Source: an uncultured Oscillospiraceae bacterium (GTDB lineage Bacteria; Bacillota_A; Clostridia; Oscillospirales; Oscillospiraceae). Taken from it: a stretch of 39,002 nucleotides of DNA. Under the pieces are notes generated by a model. That model had not been told where the DNA came from, did not search any database, and saw only the letters and a program-made list of their open reading frames with translations. Position 1 is the first letter of the stretch, and each line of letters opens with the position of its first letter. This document shows positions 24,299 to 32,339 of this stretch, in pieces. The translations under genes and the position numbers were made by a program. The stretch lies in NCBI GenBank assembly GCA_947631675.1, contig CANRMG010000001.1:1-39002 (forward strand), read 5' to 3'.

Positions 24299-25714
24299 TC
24301 ACCTGAAGTTGATCTTCTTGCGTTCGATCCTGCCCCATACCATCTTCTTTTTCCGGTACCCGATCAGGGCCGTCATTCGTACCCAGGCCAGGATGAACCG
24401 CAGGCAGGACACCTCCAGCACGCACAGCAGCACGGCCTTTACCGCGTCCCAGAAGCCCAGATGCAGGTCGATGGTATGGATACGGGAAAAGAACGCCGTC
24501 AGGGACAGGATGGCGGAAAAGACGATGTATATGCTCAGGTACAGGACCCAGAACGGGAAGTTCAAAAAGTCCAGTATGCCTGCCAGGCCGATGGTGAGCA
24601 CGCCAAACACCTCGATGTAGGGCGAGAACAGCTCATAGAGCATGAAGTACAGATAGGAGATAAAGCTCACCATGCCGTACTTGGGGTTCATGAGGATGTT
24701 CCGGTGCTGGGTAAGACACTGGAACAGACCGATGTGCCAGCGCCGGCGCTGCTTGACCAGGTCCTGCAGCTTCTCCGGCGCCTGGGTCCAGCAGATGGCG
24801 TCGGTGGCGTACCGGACCCGGTAGGGGATGTCGTGCTCCCGGCAGAAGACGTGCAGCTTCACCACCAGCTCCATGTCCTCGCCCATGGTATTGACGCTGT
24901 AGCCGCCGGCGGCGACGACCACGCTCTTTTTGAACAGGCCGAAGGCGCCGGAGATGACGATCGTGCCGTTGAACTTATCGAAAAGTATGCGCGCCGCCAA
25001 AAAGGAGCGGTCATATTCCAGCACCTGCATGCAGGGCAGGATCTTGGAGGGCATGCGGTATTTGACCACCCTGCCGTCCACGATCTCCGCGCCGTTGCTC
25101 GGGCGGACGGCGCCGCCCACGGCCACCACGGTCCCGTCCTCCAGCACGGGCCGCACCAGCATCTCCAGCGAATCCCGCTGGAGCACGGAGTCGGCGTCCA
25201 TGCTGACGAAGTAGGGGTATCGGGAGACGTTGATGCCCATGTTCAGCGCATCAGCCTTGCCGCCGTTGCGCTTGCGAACCAGGGTGATGGGCACCTTGTG
25301 GGCCCGGCTCTCATAGACGGCCTCCACCGGCTGGCACCGGAGGGCCCGCTGGATGGGGCGGTTGATGCGCTGCAGCTGGAACCGGTCGATCAGGACCTGG
25401 GACGTATCGTCCGTGGACCCGTCGTCCACCACGATGATCTCATACAGCGGGTAATCCAGCAGCAGCAGCGAGTGGACCGTCTCGCCGATGGTGACGCGCT
25501 CGTTATGGGCCGGCACCAGCACGGACACCGGCACGTAGTACACGGACTGCAGCTCGCTTTTCAGGGTGTTGCGCCGCCGGGCGCCGAAGAGCGTGGAGGA
25601 GCCCACCGTCACGGAGAGAAAGAGGAAGCTGGCGTAGCCGAACATGTACAGCACGAAGAACGCGCCGACGAAGTTATAGAAGGTCTGTATAAGATCCCGC
25701 ACGCCGGGGCTCAT
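24299..25714 (-). CDS. Processive family 2 glycosyltransferase (PgaC/cellulose-synthase-like)
   Basis: A 471-residue membrane glycosyltransferase with one N-terminal helix (about residues 9-31), a cytosolic GT-A domain and at least three C-terminal helices (about 320-440). The processive GT2 signature is complete: VLVPAHNE and VVDDGSTDD for nucleotide binding, SMDADS for the DxD-like metal site, TMGEDMEL with the catalytic ED, and QRRRWHIG for the Q/RxxRW motif. This class polymerises and extrudes beta-linked glycans such as poly-N-acetylglucosamine. The actual sugar cannot be told. It overlaps the HEAT-repeat gene as ATGA, and GT2-HEAT pairing suggests a partner role. Confidence 0.9.
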   Translation of the reverse strand: MSPGVRDLIQTFYNFVGAFFVLYMFGYASFLFLSVTVGSSTLFGARRRNTLKSELQSVYYVPVSVLVPAHNERVTIGETVHSLLLLDYPLYEIIVVDDGSTDDTSQVLIDRFQLQRINRPIQRALRCQPVEAVYESRAHKVPITLVRKRNGGKADALNMGINVSRYPYFVSMDADSVLQRDSLEMLVRPVLEDGTVVAVGGAVRPSNGAEIVDGRVVKYRMPSKILPCMQVLEYDRSFLAARILFDKFNGTIVISGAFGLFKKSVVVAAGGYSVNTMGEDMELVVKLHVFCREHDIPYRVRYATDAICWTQAPEKLQDLVKQRRRWHIGLFQCLTQHRNILMNPKYGMVSFISYLYFMLYELFSPYIEVFGVLTIGLAGILDFLNFPFWVLYLSIYIVFSAILSLTAFFSRIHTIDLHLGFWDAVKAVLLCVLEVSCLRFILAWVRMTALIGYRKKKMVWGRIERKKINFR

Positions 25715-26838
25715 GCGCTCACCCCCTGTTTTTTGGCTTTCTCCTGTTCCAGCCGCTTGGAATCCAGGCGGTACATCATCATCTCCCGGGCGTACCGGTC
25801 CCGGCCGCCCACCACCTCGATGAGGTCGCTATAGTCCAGGCCGCGGCTGTGCAGGCTGACGGAGGCGTTGTAGCGCACATACCAGTTGGAACTGTGCATG
25901 GCCTCCATTAGCGCCGCCGACACGTCCCCGCCCTCATAGGGCGCGATGCACGTGGCGCTGATGGCCGCATACTCCCAGCTGCCGGGGTCCTTGTCAGCCA
26001 AAAAGTCCAGCAGCACCGGCCGGGCCGGTTCATAGACATACCGGCCGAAGTAGCGTATGGCGGACAGCCGCAGCTCCTTGTCCCGGGCCGGGTCCGTCAT
26101 GATGGCGTACATCGGCTCGCAGAAGTCCCCGGTATTGAAGCGGATATAGTTCAGGACGGGCAGCCGGAACTGGTCGGACAGGCTGTCGAAGCGGGCCCAC
26201 AGCTCCTGTATGAGCTTTTCGTGGTCCCCTCTATAGGTCAGCAGCCCGTCGGTCAGGATCTTCTCGTTATAGACGCTGCCCATGCGGCTCATGAGGGCCA
26301 CCGCCCGGGCGATGATCTCCGGCGTGCCGAAGCTGTACAGCGCCGCCATGGCGTTCACCCGGCAGTACAGGCTGTTTTTCCGCACGTACTCCAGCATGAT
26401 CTCCTGCACCGCGTCGGTGTCCACGTACTTTACCACCTTGTGCCGGGAGATGAAGTAGGCGAAATAGGCGGCCTCTATGTCCTCCCGGTCCTTATAGACC
26501 ACCGCCAGCTCCCGCACCATGTCCCGGGTCTGGCGCTTGAACGCGTCCAGGCTCTCGCTGTCGCCGGCGATCTCGGGGTCGTCAAGGGCCCGCTCATAGG
26601 CGATGAGGTCGTTCACATGGGTGAGTTTTTTCCGCAGGCGGCGTATGAACTTCGGGTCCACCTGGCCGCCGTCCCGAACGTTCTCCAGCTGGGCGCATAC
26701 CACCCTGACGTATTTCTGGGCCCTCTTGTCCAGCCGCTGGCCCTGTCCCTTCTGGACGAAGATATATATGACGTTGAAGATCAGCATGCACACGCATACG
26801 GCTCCGTAGCCGTACAAGAGCATCTCGCCGCCGGACAT
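25711..26838 (-). CDS. Membrane-anchored HEAT-repeat protein
   Basis: A 375-residue protein with one N-terminal membrane helix (about residues 7-27) and an all-helical cytosolic body. HEAT-like repeats are seen in the C-terminal half, for example LYCRVNAMAALYSFGTPEI, LRLSAIRYFGRYVY, WEYAAISATCIAPY and WYVRYNASVSLHSRGLDY. HEAT repeats are binding scaffolds. The ATGA overlap with the GT2 synthase argues that this is its regulatory or assembly partner, in the way PelE or other helical-repeat proteins serve other synthases. The start at 26838 has GGGAGGTGAC upstream, lying within the previous gene's end. No catalytic motif was seen. Confidence 0.82.
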   Translation of the reverse strand: MSGGEMLLYGYGAVCVCMLIFNVIYIFVQKGQGQRLDKRAQKYVRVVCAQLENVRDGGQVDPKFIRRLRKKLTHVNDLIAYERALDDPEIAGDSESLDAFKRQTRDMVRELAVVYKDREDIEAAYFAYFISRHKVVKYVDTDAVQEIMLEYVRKNSLYCRVNAMAALYSFGTPEIIARAVALMSRMGSVYNEKILTDGLLTYRGDHEKLIQELWARFDSLSDQFRLPVLNYIRFNTGDFCEPMYAIMTDPARDKELRLSAIRYFGRYVYEPARPVLLDFLADKDPGSWEYAAISATCIAPYEGGDVSAALMEAMHSSNWYVRYNASVSLHSRGLDYSDLIEVVGGRDRYAREMMMYRLDSKRLEQEKAKKQGVSA

Positions 26839-26844
26839 GGCCAG

Positions 26845-29136
26845 TCACCTCCCTTGGTCTGCCTGATCCAGGCCCGTCCAATACTCCTGGAGTATATAGT
26901 AGGACCTTTTGAGCCTCTCGTGGTATGTCACGTCCTTGCCCCAGCCCTTCAGGGGACAGGCCGCCATGGGCACGCGGTACTTCGCCTGTCCGTCGGTGAC
27001 GCCCACGTACATCTCGTCGATGTGGTAATTCTCGATGCCGTAGCACTCATAGTAGTCGTCATGGATCATCATGTTGGAGGGGTCAGAAAAGTTCAGAAGC
27101 TCCCAGGGGACGCGCACCTCCACATAGTCGCCGCAGAACATGAAGTCCGCCAGGGAATCGAAGTCCCCGCTGTCCGGGTTCGCATTGCCGTACCGGAACA
27201 GGCCGGTCTCGTACTTCTCGCCGGTTATAACCGACATATCCCGGACTGGCAGGATGCCGCTGAGCTTCAGCGCCAAACAAATCGGCTTGAACACCGGGCT
27301 GTGGAGCGCCGGGGTGTTCCCCTCGAAGTAGGGATTGATGGCGTAGTACTCGTCGTGATATATGCTCATCAGCACCTCGTACCGCTCCTGGACCAGCAGG
27401 CGGCTGTCGTCCTTGCCATGGATGACCATGAGGAAATCGGCGGGGCGCTCGAAGGTCACGCCCTGCGCCTCAGCGTAGGTGCTGCCCACCTTGGGGTTGG
27501 TGTCGATGGGGATGTACAGGGTGTCGTTCTCCTGGTCGAAGCCCTCCTTGTGGACCAGGAAATAGAGGAACTTCTCGTCGTATTTCATGGACAGGTCCAT
27601 ATCCCCGTTGGTCATGACCAGATCGTCCTCCGTCCACTCGGAGACGTCCCCGTCCACATAGCAGACGCTCTTCTTCCAGCCGGGGTCGAAGGTCAGCAGG
27701 CCGAAGAACTGCTCGTTTGTCTGGTAATCGCTCCAATAGGGGGTCTTATCCAGATCCACCGCGTGCATGGTGTTCCAGGTCCGTTTGAACCACTCGTCCT
27801 GCCAGGAGAACACGCAGGAGCCGGCGCACCCGGCGGCCCGGATGTCCTCGTAGCAGTCGATGAGCGCCTGACCCTGCTCCTGCTCGGTCATGTGGCCCTG
27901 GTTCCGGCCGGTGTTCTCATCCTCCTGGGCCATGCCCCGGCCGGTGGTGACGCCGTACTCGGAGATGACCACGGGGACGGTGTGGAAGCGGTTGATGGCC
28001 CGCAGATAGGCCAGGTATGTATTCAGCCGTCCCTTGCTGTCATAGTAGTCGGAGGGCCCGATATAGTCCTCGATCTCCGGGGCGTTGATAAGAGACTGCC
28101 GGTATTCTCTCAAGCCTATCTCCAGTCCCTCATATGCCTCCTGGATCTCCTCCTCCGTAAGCGCTCTGCTTTCCAGGAGCGTCTGCAGGTAGTCGGGGTA
28201 ATAGGGATAGATATGATAGGAGGCAAACATACCGGAGATATACTCGTCGGTGGACTGGATATGCTCCATATTGATGACTGCTATTTTGGTGTTGTGTTCC
28301 GCCACCACCAGGGGATAGACGAAGGGGTCCGTCGTGGCCCAGTTCGCGAAAGCCACCAGCCGCTGCTGCCGGTACCGCCGGGTCTCGTATTCGATGATCT
28401 TGTCCCCCACCTGGGCCAGCATGGCCTCGAAGGGCGAGGCGTCCCCGGTGGTATAGAGATAGTCCCCGGAAAAGCTGTTCTTGTCCTCATCCACTTGATC
28501 GGTATAGACGACGAGGCTGGGCTCCCACTCTACGCCCAGGATATAGCCCAGCACCCACCTGGACACGTCGTGGCGGTAGTTGCCGCTGCCCACGCCATGA
28601 TAGCCCATGCTTATGGTCACCTTGCCGTGCAGCACGTCCACCAGCTTCCGGCAGTCGTTCAGAAAGGTATCCAGAAAGTCCGGGTCATAGGCGCTGTTGT
28701 GGGAGTTGAACACATAGTCGCTGACCCAGACGCCGTGGAGCAGATACAGAGGCTCCAGCCCGTCCTCCTCCCGCTGGATATTGTACTCATAAAAGGCGTT
28801 ATAAAAGGTGTCCTCCGAGATGGTGTATATGCGGATGGCGTTGGCCCCCAGGTCCTGGATGTAGCCGAACCAGCGCTTATAGGTCTGCTTGTCGATGGCG
28901 AAATCCGGGGCCCACTCCCCGGGGAGGCCGCTGCCCATGTCCACGCCTCGTATCTCAAATGGGGTGTAAGTGCCGTCCTCCTGCCGGATGCGAAACTCTT
29001 TCCCCTCCGTGGTGACGAAGGCGTCCACCGGCGTATCGCCCTTCAGGTCCAGGTAAAAGCCCAGACGGTAATAGGCCTGATACCCGACGAAGAGCAGCGC
29101 CACCAGGACACAAATCACGATGATGAATTTTTTCAT
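26845..29136 (-). CDS. Membrane-anchored TIM-barrel glycosidase-like protein with C-terminal beta-domain
   Basis: A 763-residue protein with an N-terminal signal anchor (about residues 3-22). The central region looks like a clan-A-type glycosidase barrel: FEIRGVDMGSGLPG, LGANAIRIYT at an early strand, and VPVVISEYGVTTGRG, where E393 is placed like the catalytic nucleophile, then SCVFSWQDEWFKRTW. The C-terminal 220 residues (from about FFGLLTFDPGWKKSVCYVDG) look like a carbohydrate-binding or DOMON-like beta-sandwich. The family was not identified with certainty. Position next to the HEAT and GT2 genes suggests it edits or terminates the polymer, a synthase-hydrolase pairing common in exopolysaccharide loci. 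Confidence 0.75.
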   Translation of the reverse strand: MKKFIIVICVLVALLFVGYQAYYRLGFYLDLKGDTPVDAFVTTEGKEFRIRQEDGTYTPFEIRGVDMGSGLPGEWAPDFAIDKQTYKRWFGYIQDLGANAIRIYTISEDTFYNAFYEYNIQREEDGLEPLYLLHGVWVSDYVFNSHNSAYDPDFLDTFLNDCRKLVDVLHGKVTISMGYHGVGSGNYRHDVSRWVLGYILGVEWEPSLVVYTDQVDEDKNSFSGDYLYTTGDASPFEAMLAQVGDKIIEYETRRYRQQRLVAFANWATTDPFVYPLVVAEHNTKIAVINMEHIQSTDEYISGMFASYHIYPYYPDYLQTLLESRALTEEEIQEAYEGLEIGLREYRQSLINAPEIEDYIGPSDYYDSKGRLNTYLAYLRAINRFHTVPVVISEYGVTTGRGMAQEDENTGRNQGHMTEQEQGQALIDCYEDIRAAGCAGSCVFSWQDEWFKRTWNTMHAVDLDKTPYWSDYQTNEQFFGLLTFDPGWKKSVCYVDGDVSEWTEDDLVMTNGDMDLSMKYDEKFLYFLVHKEGFDQENDTLYIPIDTNPKVGSTYAEAQGVTFERPADFLMVIHGKDDSRLLVQERYEVLMSIYHDEYYAINPYFEGNTPALHSPVFKPICLALKLSGILPVRDMSVITGEKYETGLFRYGNANPDSGDFDSLADFMFCGDYVEVRVPWELLNFSDPSNMMIHDDYYECYGIENYHIDEMYVGVTDGQAKYRVPMAACPLKGWGKDVTYHERLKRSYYILQEYWTGLDQADQGR

Positions 29137-29172
29137 GCTGGCTCCGCCTCCTTGCCGCCGACGCGGGCGGGA

Positions 29173-30657
29173 TCAGTGGTCGTATCTCTTGTGCCGGGAC
29201 GGGTGGGAGATGGCCTTGAGGGCGTCTATGTTCCCATCCAGCCACTGGACGCGGTCGTGGATCCATGTCTTGAGCTGGTCCACCGCTTCGTCCATGGTGT
29301 AGACGTTCCGCTCAGCGGGCTCAAGCGGCGTATAAGCCGCCGGGTCCCACAGCGCGTTGTTACGCTCCACCGCCGGGCCCAGCCACGCCAGGGTGCTGTC
29401 GATGTACTCGTCCAGGTACTCCTCATCGAACCAGGTCTTGCGCAGCTCAAAGTACCGGTCGATGACCTTTTGGGTGAAATCCTCGTCCATGCTGATCTTG
29501 TTGAACAGCGGCCGGCTGGATTGCGACAGCGCATCCGCAGAGTACATCTCAGTGATATACAGATCAAAGGCGTTGTTGAAATCCCACACACATGTCTTGT
29601 ACTTGCTGTCTGGTTCCTTATAGATGTAGGTGGAAAAACGTCCCGCGTCCATGTTGCGGGTGAACTCGTTGATGATGTAGTAATCCACGAAGCTGTCCAC
29701 GTCGACCCAGTTCCGGTAGCCGTAGTCCTCTGTGTCATAGTCGTAGGAGTACATACACTTCTCAAAATGGGCAAACTCCATCTCGATCTGGTGGGCCAGC
29801 GCATCCGTCAGCTTCGTCTTGCCGGGATAGCGGATGGCAATATCCACCATCATCTCATCGGCCCGCTCCATATAGGAATATATATCCCGGGTCGTCTCCA
29901 GGTCCGTCTCTGTGGGCCGGTCTATGCGCAGCAGATAGCCGGTCACCTGGGTGCCCTTGACGGTATCGGAAAGGTCCAGCCGGCCGCCCTCCGGTCCCCC
30001 GTTGGTGATGGTCTCCGTCATGAGGTACAGGCCGCGGTACTCCCCGTTGAGGAACAGCTCGCAGTAGCGGACATTGGGGGCATAATCCATGATGTCCCCG
30101 GCCATGTTGTAGCACATATAGTTGCGCACCAGGGTCTTGTCCAGATAGGGGCCGTGCAGGGCCCACTCGTGGTGGGCGTCCATGCCCATGACCTCTACGT
30201 CATTGTCCAGGCCGTCCTCCGTCACGAATTTCATGAGGTACGGCTTCTTTTCAAACTGGCGGGAGGAGTTGCCCCGGATACGGAACAGGCTCCGGGTGGT
30301 GAGCTCCGGCGTGTCGGTCAGGTGGTTGTTGCCGGTCTCGTTGTCGATGACGGCCACGGACACGTTGATATAGTCCGTGCCGTCCTCCGCCTTGGTATAG
30401 GTGGCTTGGGCAAAGCGGTCTGCCAAACCGGTCACCGTTCCCGGTATCGTCTGGCCCTCCGTGTCGATGACCACGATGGGCAGATGGGTGCAGAACACAT
30501 TGTCCCCGTGGTCGGCGCAGGGGGTGTACCCCGGCTCCTCCAGGTGCTGTTGGTAGCGTTCCCCGCTGTTTTCCCCCGTGACGCTGAACGCTGGCAGGCA
30601 GAATACGCCCGCCAGCATGATCAGCGCCAGCGCGGTAAGCAGTATCCTGTTTCTCAT
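29173..30657 (-). CDS. CotH kinase family protein (canonical)
   Basis: A 494-residue exported protein with a signal peptide (about residues 1-25). The CotH domain is typical: FRIRGNSSRQFEKKPYLMKF, LDKTLVRNYMCYNM, LNGEYRGLYLMTE, then NEFTRNMDAGRFSTYIYK and KYKTCVWDFNNAFD. These are the family's nucleotide- and metal-binding regions in CotH-type atypical kinases. It is much closer to canonical CotH than the two copies in the plus operon. It lies between the DUF4956 gene and the glycosidase-like gene, with 22- and 36-base gaps. The target of phosphorylation, if any, is unknown; exported neighbours or the polymer machinery are candidates. Confidence 0.87.
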   Translation of the reverse strand: MRNRILLTALALIMLAGVFCLPAFSVTGENSGERYQQHLEEPGYTPCADHGDNVFCTHLPIVVIDTEGQTIPGTVTGLADRFAQATYTKAEDGTDYINVSVAVIDNETGNNHLTDTPELTTRSLFRIRGNSSRQFEKKPYLMKFVTEDGLDNDVEVMGMDAHHEWALHGPYLDKTLVRNYMCYNMAGDIMDYAPNVRYCELFLNGEYRGLYLMTETITNGGPEGGRLDLSDTVKGTQVTGYLLRIDRPTETDLETTRDIYSYMERADEMMVDIAIRYPGKTKLTDALAHQIEMEFAHFEKCMYSYDYDTEDYGYRNWVDVDSFVDYYIINEFTRNMDAGRFSTYIYKEPDSKYKTCVWDFNNAFDLYITEMYSADALSQSSRPLFNKISMDEDFTQKVIDRYFELRKTWFDEEYLDEYIDSTLAWLGPAVERNNALWDPAAYTPLEPAERNVYTMDEAVDQLKTWIHDRVQWLDGNIDALKAISHPSRHKRYDH

Positions 30658-30679
30658 ATCCTACCCCCCGGAAGATGGC

Positions 30680-31357
30680 TCAGCTGCCGATGCTGTCGTT
30701 CTGGGAGACGACGTTGAAATACTCCACGCCGCCCAAGGCATAGACGGCGTCGGTGAGGGACTGGGTGCTCCGGCGGTCCCGGTTCACCGTCCGCCGCCCC
30801 AGCTCATAGATGAACTCCGCGCTGGCGTCCGTGGTGTTCTTCACCCGCAAAACGGCCTTCCGGCCGAAACGCTGGAAGATCAGCGCCTCCAGCCGCTCCT
30901 CGTTGGTGCGGCTGATGGAGATGACGAGCAGGACGCGGTCGTCGTTCTTGATGCGGCCGAAGATCAGCAGCACCACGAAGATGAACGCGCTGCCTATGGC
31001 GGCCACCCGGTAGTCGCCGGCGCCGCAGCAGATGCCCACCACGATGGTCCAGAATATGTACAGCGTGTCCCGGGTGTCCTTGATGGCCGTGCGGTAACGG
31101 ACGATGGACAGCGCGCCCACCATGCCGAGGCTCAGCGCCAGGTTGTTCCCGATGACGATCATGACCGTGGTGGTCACCAGGGTCATGGACACCAGCGTGA
31201 CGTTGAATTTTTTGCTGTAGACGCTGCCGGAGTGGGAGAACCAGTAGGAAAAATAGATGAATATCCCGATGATCGTCGCCGCGGCGAGCCGCATGAGAAT
31301 GGTCTCCAGGCTCAGATCCCCTGCGCTGGAAAGCAGCTCGAAAAGCTTTTCTCTCAT
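30680..31357 (-). CDS. DUF4956 membrane protein, copy 2
   Basis: A 225-residue paralog of the protein at 15611-16294, with about four membrane segments and a cytosolic C-terminal domain. The family signature LSLGMVGALSIVRYRTAIKD is nearly identical in both copies, while the C-terminal domains differ more (NEERLEALIFQRFGRKAVLRV here). It follows the VTC gene by 19 bases, preserving the VTC-DUF4956 order of the other operon. AGGAGAGAGG precedes the ATG. If translation of the VTC gene stops early, as the sequence predicts, this gene could suffer polar effects, though it has its own ribosome site. Confidence 0.87.
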   Translation of the reverse strand: MREKLFELLSSAGDLSLETILMRLAAATIIGIFIYFSYWFSHSGSVYSKKFNVTLVSMTLVTTTVMIVIGNNLALSLGMVGALSIVRYRTAIKDTRDTLYIFWTIVVGICCGAGDYRVAAIGSAFIFVVLLIFGRIKNDDRVLLVISISRTNEERLEALIFQRFGRKAVLRVKNTTDASAEFIYELGRRTVNRDRRSTQSLTDAVYALGGVEYFNVVSQNDSIGS

Positions 31358-31376
31358 AGATCGATACCTCTCTCCT

Positions 31377-32079
31377 TTATGGATCGTAATGATGGCCCAC
31401 GCTGCGGGCCAGACAGTATTTGCTCACAGAGATCTCCGACCGGTCCGCTGTGCTCACCAGCTCCTTGATGTAGCTGAGGAGAAATCCGTTGTACTTGACC
31501 TCCAGCACTACCTGAAAGGGGTCCAGCACCGGATACTGGAGCAGCGTGGGCGAAAAGATGTCGAAATTCGACTCCGTGGCGATGATGCTGCTGTCCAGCG
31601 TGATGCGGATGCGGTTCTCCTTGGCGATAAATGCCTGCCGCCGGTACTCCACCACCGCTCTGGGCCGGTAGCACTGCCAGTTCATGAGGCTGTAGCACTC
31701 CTGGGCAAAGGGCTCGTCGCTGCGGATGAGCGGCTCGTAGTCCCCGGCGATGAGCCGCCGGGCGTCCTCCCGGGATAGGCGCAGGGAGCGCTTTTTCTGG
31801 TACTGGCCCTGCTTCTGCTTCATCTCCAGCACGGCGAAGTCGCCGTCGGGATCGTAGCAGCGCAGGCGTATCTTCCGGCGCAGCTCCACGCCGTCTATCT
31901 TGTCCTGAAAGTCCTTGTCGTTGAGCGTATCAAAGTACAGCGAGCGGATGCGGTACCCCCCCCCCCCCGAGGCCGTTGTGGCTGTCCTTGAGCATCACGG
32001 CGCCCAGCCGCCCGCTGAGCCGGCGGGCCTCTGTCAGGGGGAGAAGAAATTTCTTTTCCTGCCGCAGGACCTCGACCAA
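31377..32079 (-). pseudogene. VTC-domain gene interrupted by +1 in a 13-G tract (possibly phase-variable)
   Basis: The gene reads as a VTC protein in two frames. From a TTG at 32079, with AGAGGTGAT 9 bases ahead, it gives LVEVLRQEKKFLLPLTEARR and on to KDSHNGLGGGG. After the G tract the family sequence resumes one frame over with YRIRSLYFDT, RRKIRLRCYD, FAVLEMKQKQG, RPRAVVEYRRQAF, IRITLDS and VVLEVKY. With 13 G the protein ends at a TGA (31930-31932) after 49 residues. With 12 G it would be a normal 233-residue VTC protein. It may be a phase-variable gene, a fresh frameshift or a sequencing error in a homopolymer. It is first in its operon. Confidence 0.85.
31956..31968. repeat. Homopolymer: 13 consecutive C on plus (G on coding strand)
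   Basis: Thirteen C residues in a row lie inside the coding region of the second VTC gene, just before the conserved IRSLYFD motif. The intact paralog at 14850-15614 has no such tract at the matching place. Tracts of this length mutate readily by slipped-strand mispairing, so both biological switching and base-calling error are likely. Confidence 0.95.
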
Positions 32080-32143
32080 ATCTCATCACCTCTAATAAAA
32101 AACATATAAAAAACGCACAAAAATAACTTTAATGATATATGAA

Positions 32144-32172
32144 ATTATACCAAATTCGGCGGTCCATTACAA
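32144..32172 (-). promoter_or_regulatory. Promoter of the minus-strand polymer operon
   Basis: On the minus strand TTGTAA (plus 32167-32172) and a perfect TATAAT (plus 32144-32149) are 17 bases apart, giving a start near 32137 and an AT-rich leader of about 58 bases. No further promoter was recognised in the small gaps downstream, so the nine genes to 19664 may form one transcript. Confidence 0.85.
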
Positions 32173-32232
32173 TCCCTTATAGTCACGATAACCAGGCACT
32201 TCATGCCAAAAAATCTATACAATCATGCCTAA

Positions 32233-32276
32233 AGCGGCCAATGCCGCTATATTTTGGGGCAGGCGCCGGCCGGCGC
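32233..32276. repeat. Small hairpin and 14-base palindrome upstream of the operon promoter
   Basis: AGCGGC-CAAT-GCCGCT (32233-32248) is followed by the perfect palindrome GCGCCGGCCGGCGC (32263-32276). They lie between the operon promoter and the peptidase gene terminator, in an otherwise gene-free stretch (32080-32339). They could be binding sites or remnants of a terminator; nothing more is visible. Confidence 0.5.
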
Positions 32277-32300
32277 ATTTTCCTGTTCTGGGAACATATG

Positions 32301-32331
32301 AAAAAGACGGCCCGTTTTTACAGGCCGTCTT
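32301..32331 (-). terminator. Rho-independent terminator of the P1 peptidase gene
   Basis: On the minus strand a 9-bp stem AAGACGGCC/GGCCGTCTT is followed by a T run (plus AAAAA at 32301-32305). It begins 9 bases after the peptidase stop. Confidence 0.88.
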
Positions 32332-32339
32332 GATCTGTC

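Noticed and set aside
26221..30717. Very long plus-strand open frame of 1498 codons
   Set aside because: It lies antisense to five well-supported genes, is rich in His/Val/Gln from reversed GC-rich codons and has no recognisable domain.
31895..32089. 64-codon frame starting at ATG before the VTC gene
   Set aside because: It has ATG codons but sits in the wrong frame and gives no VTC-like sequence. The TTG at 32079 has better ribosome-site spacing and family sequence.
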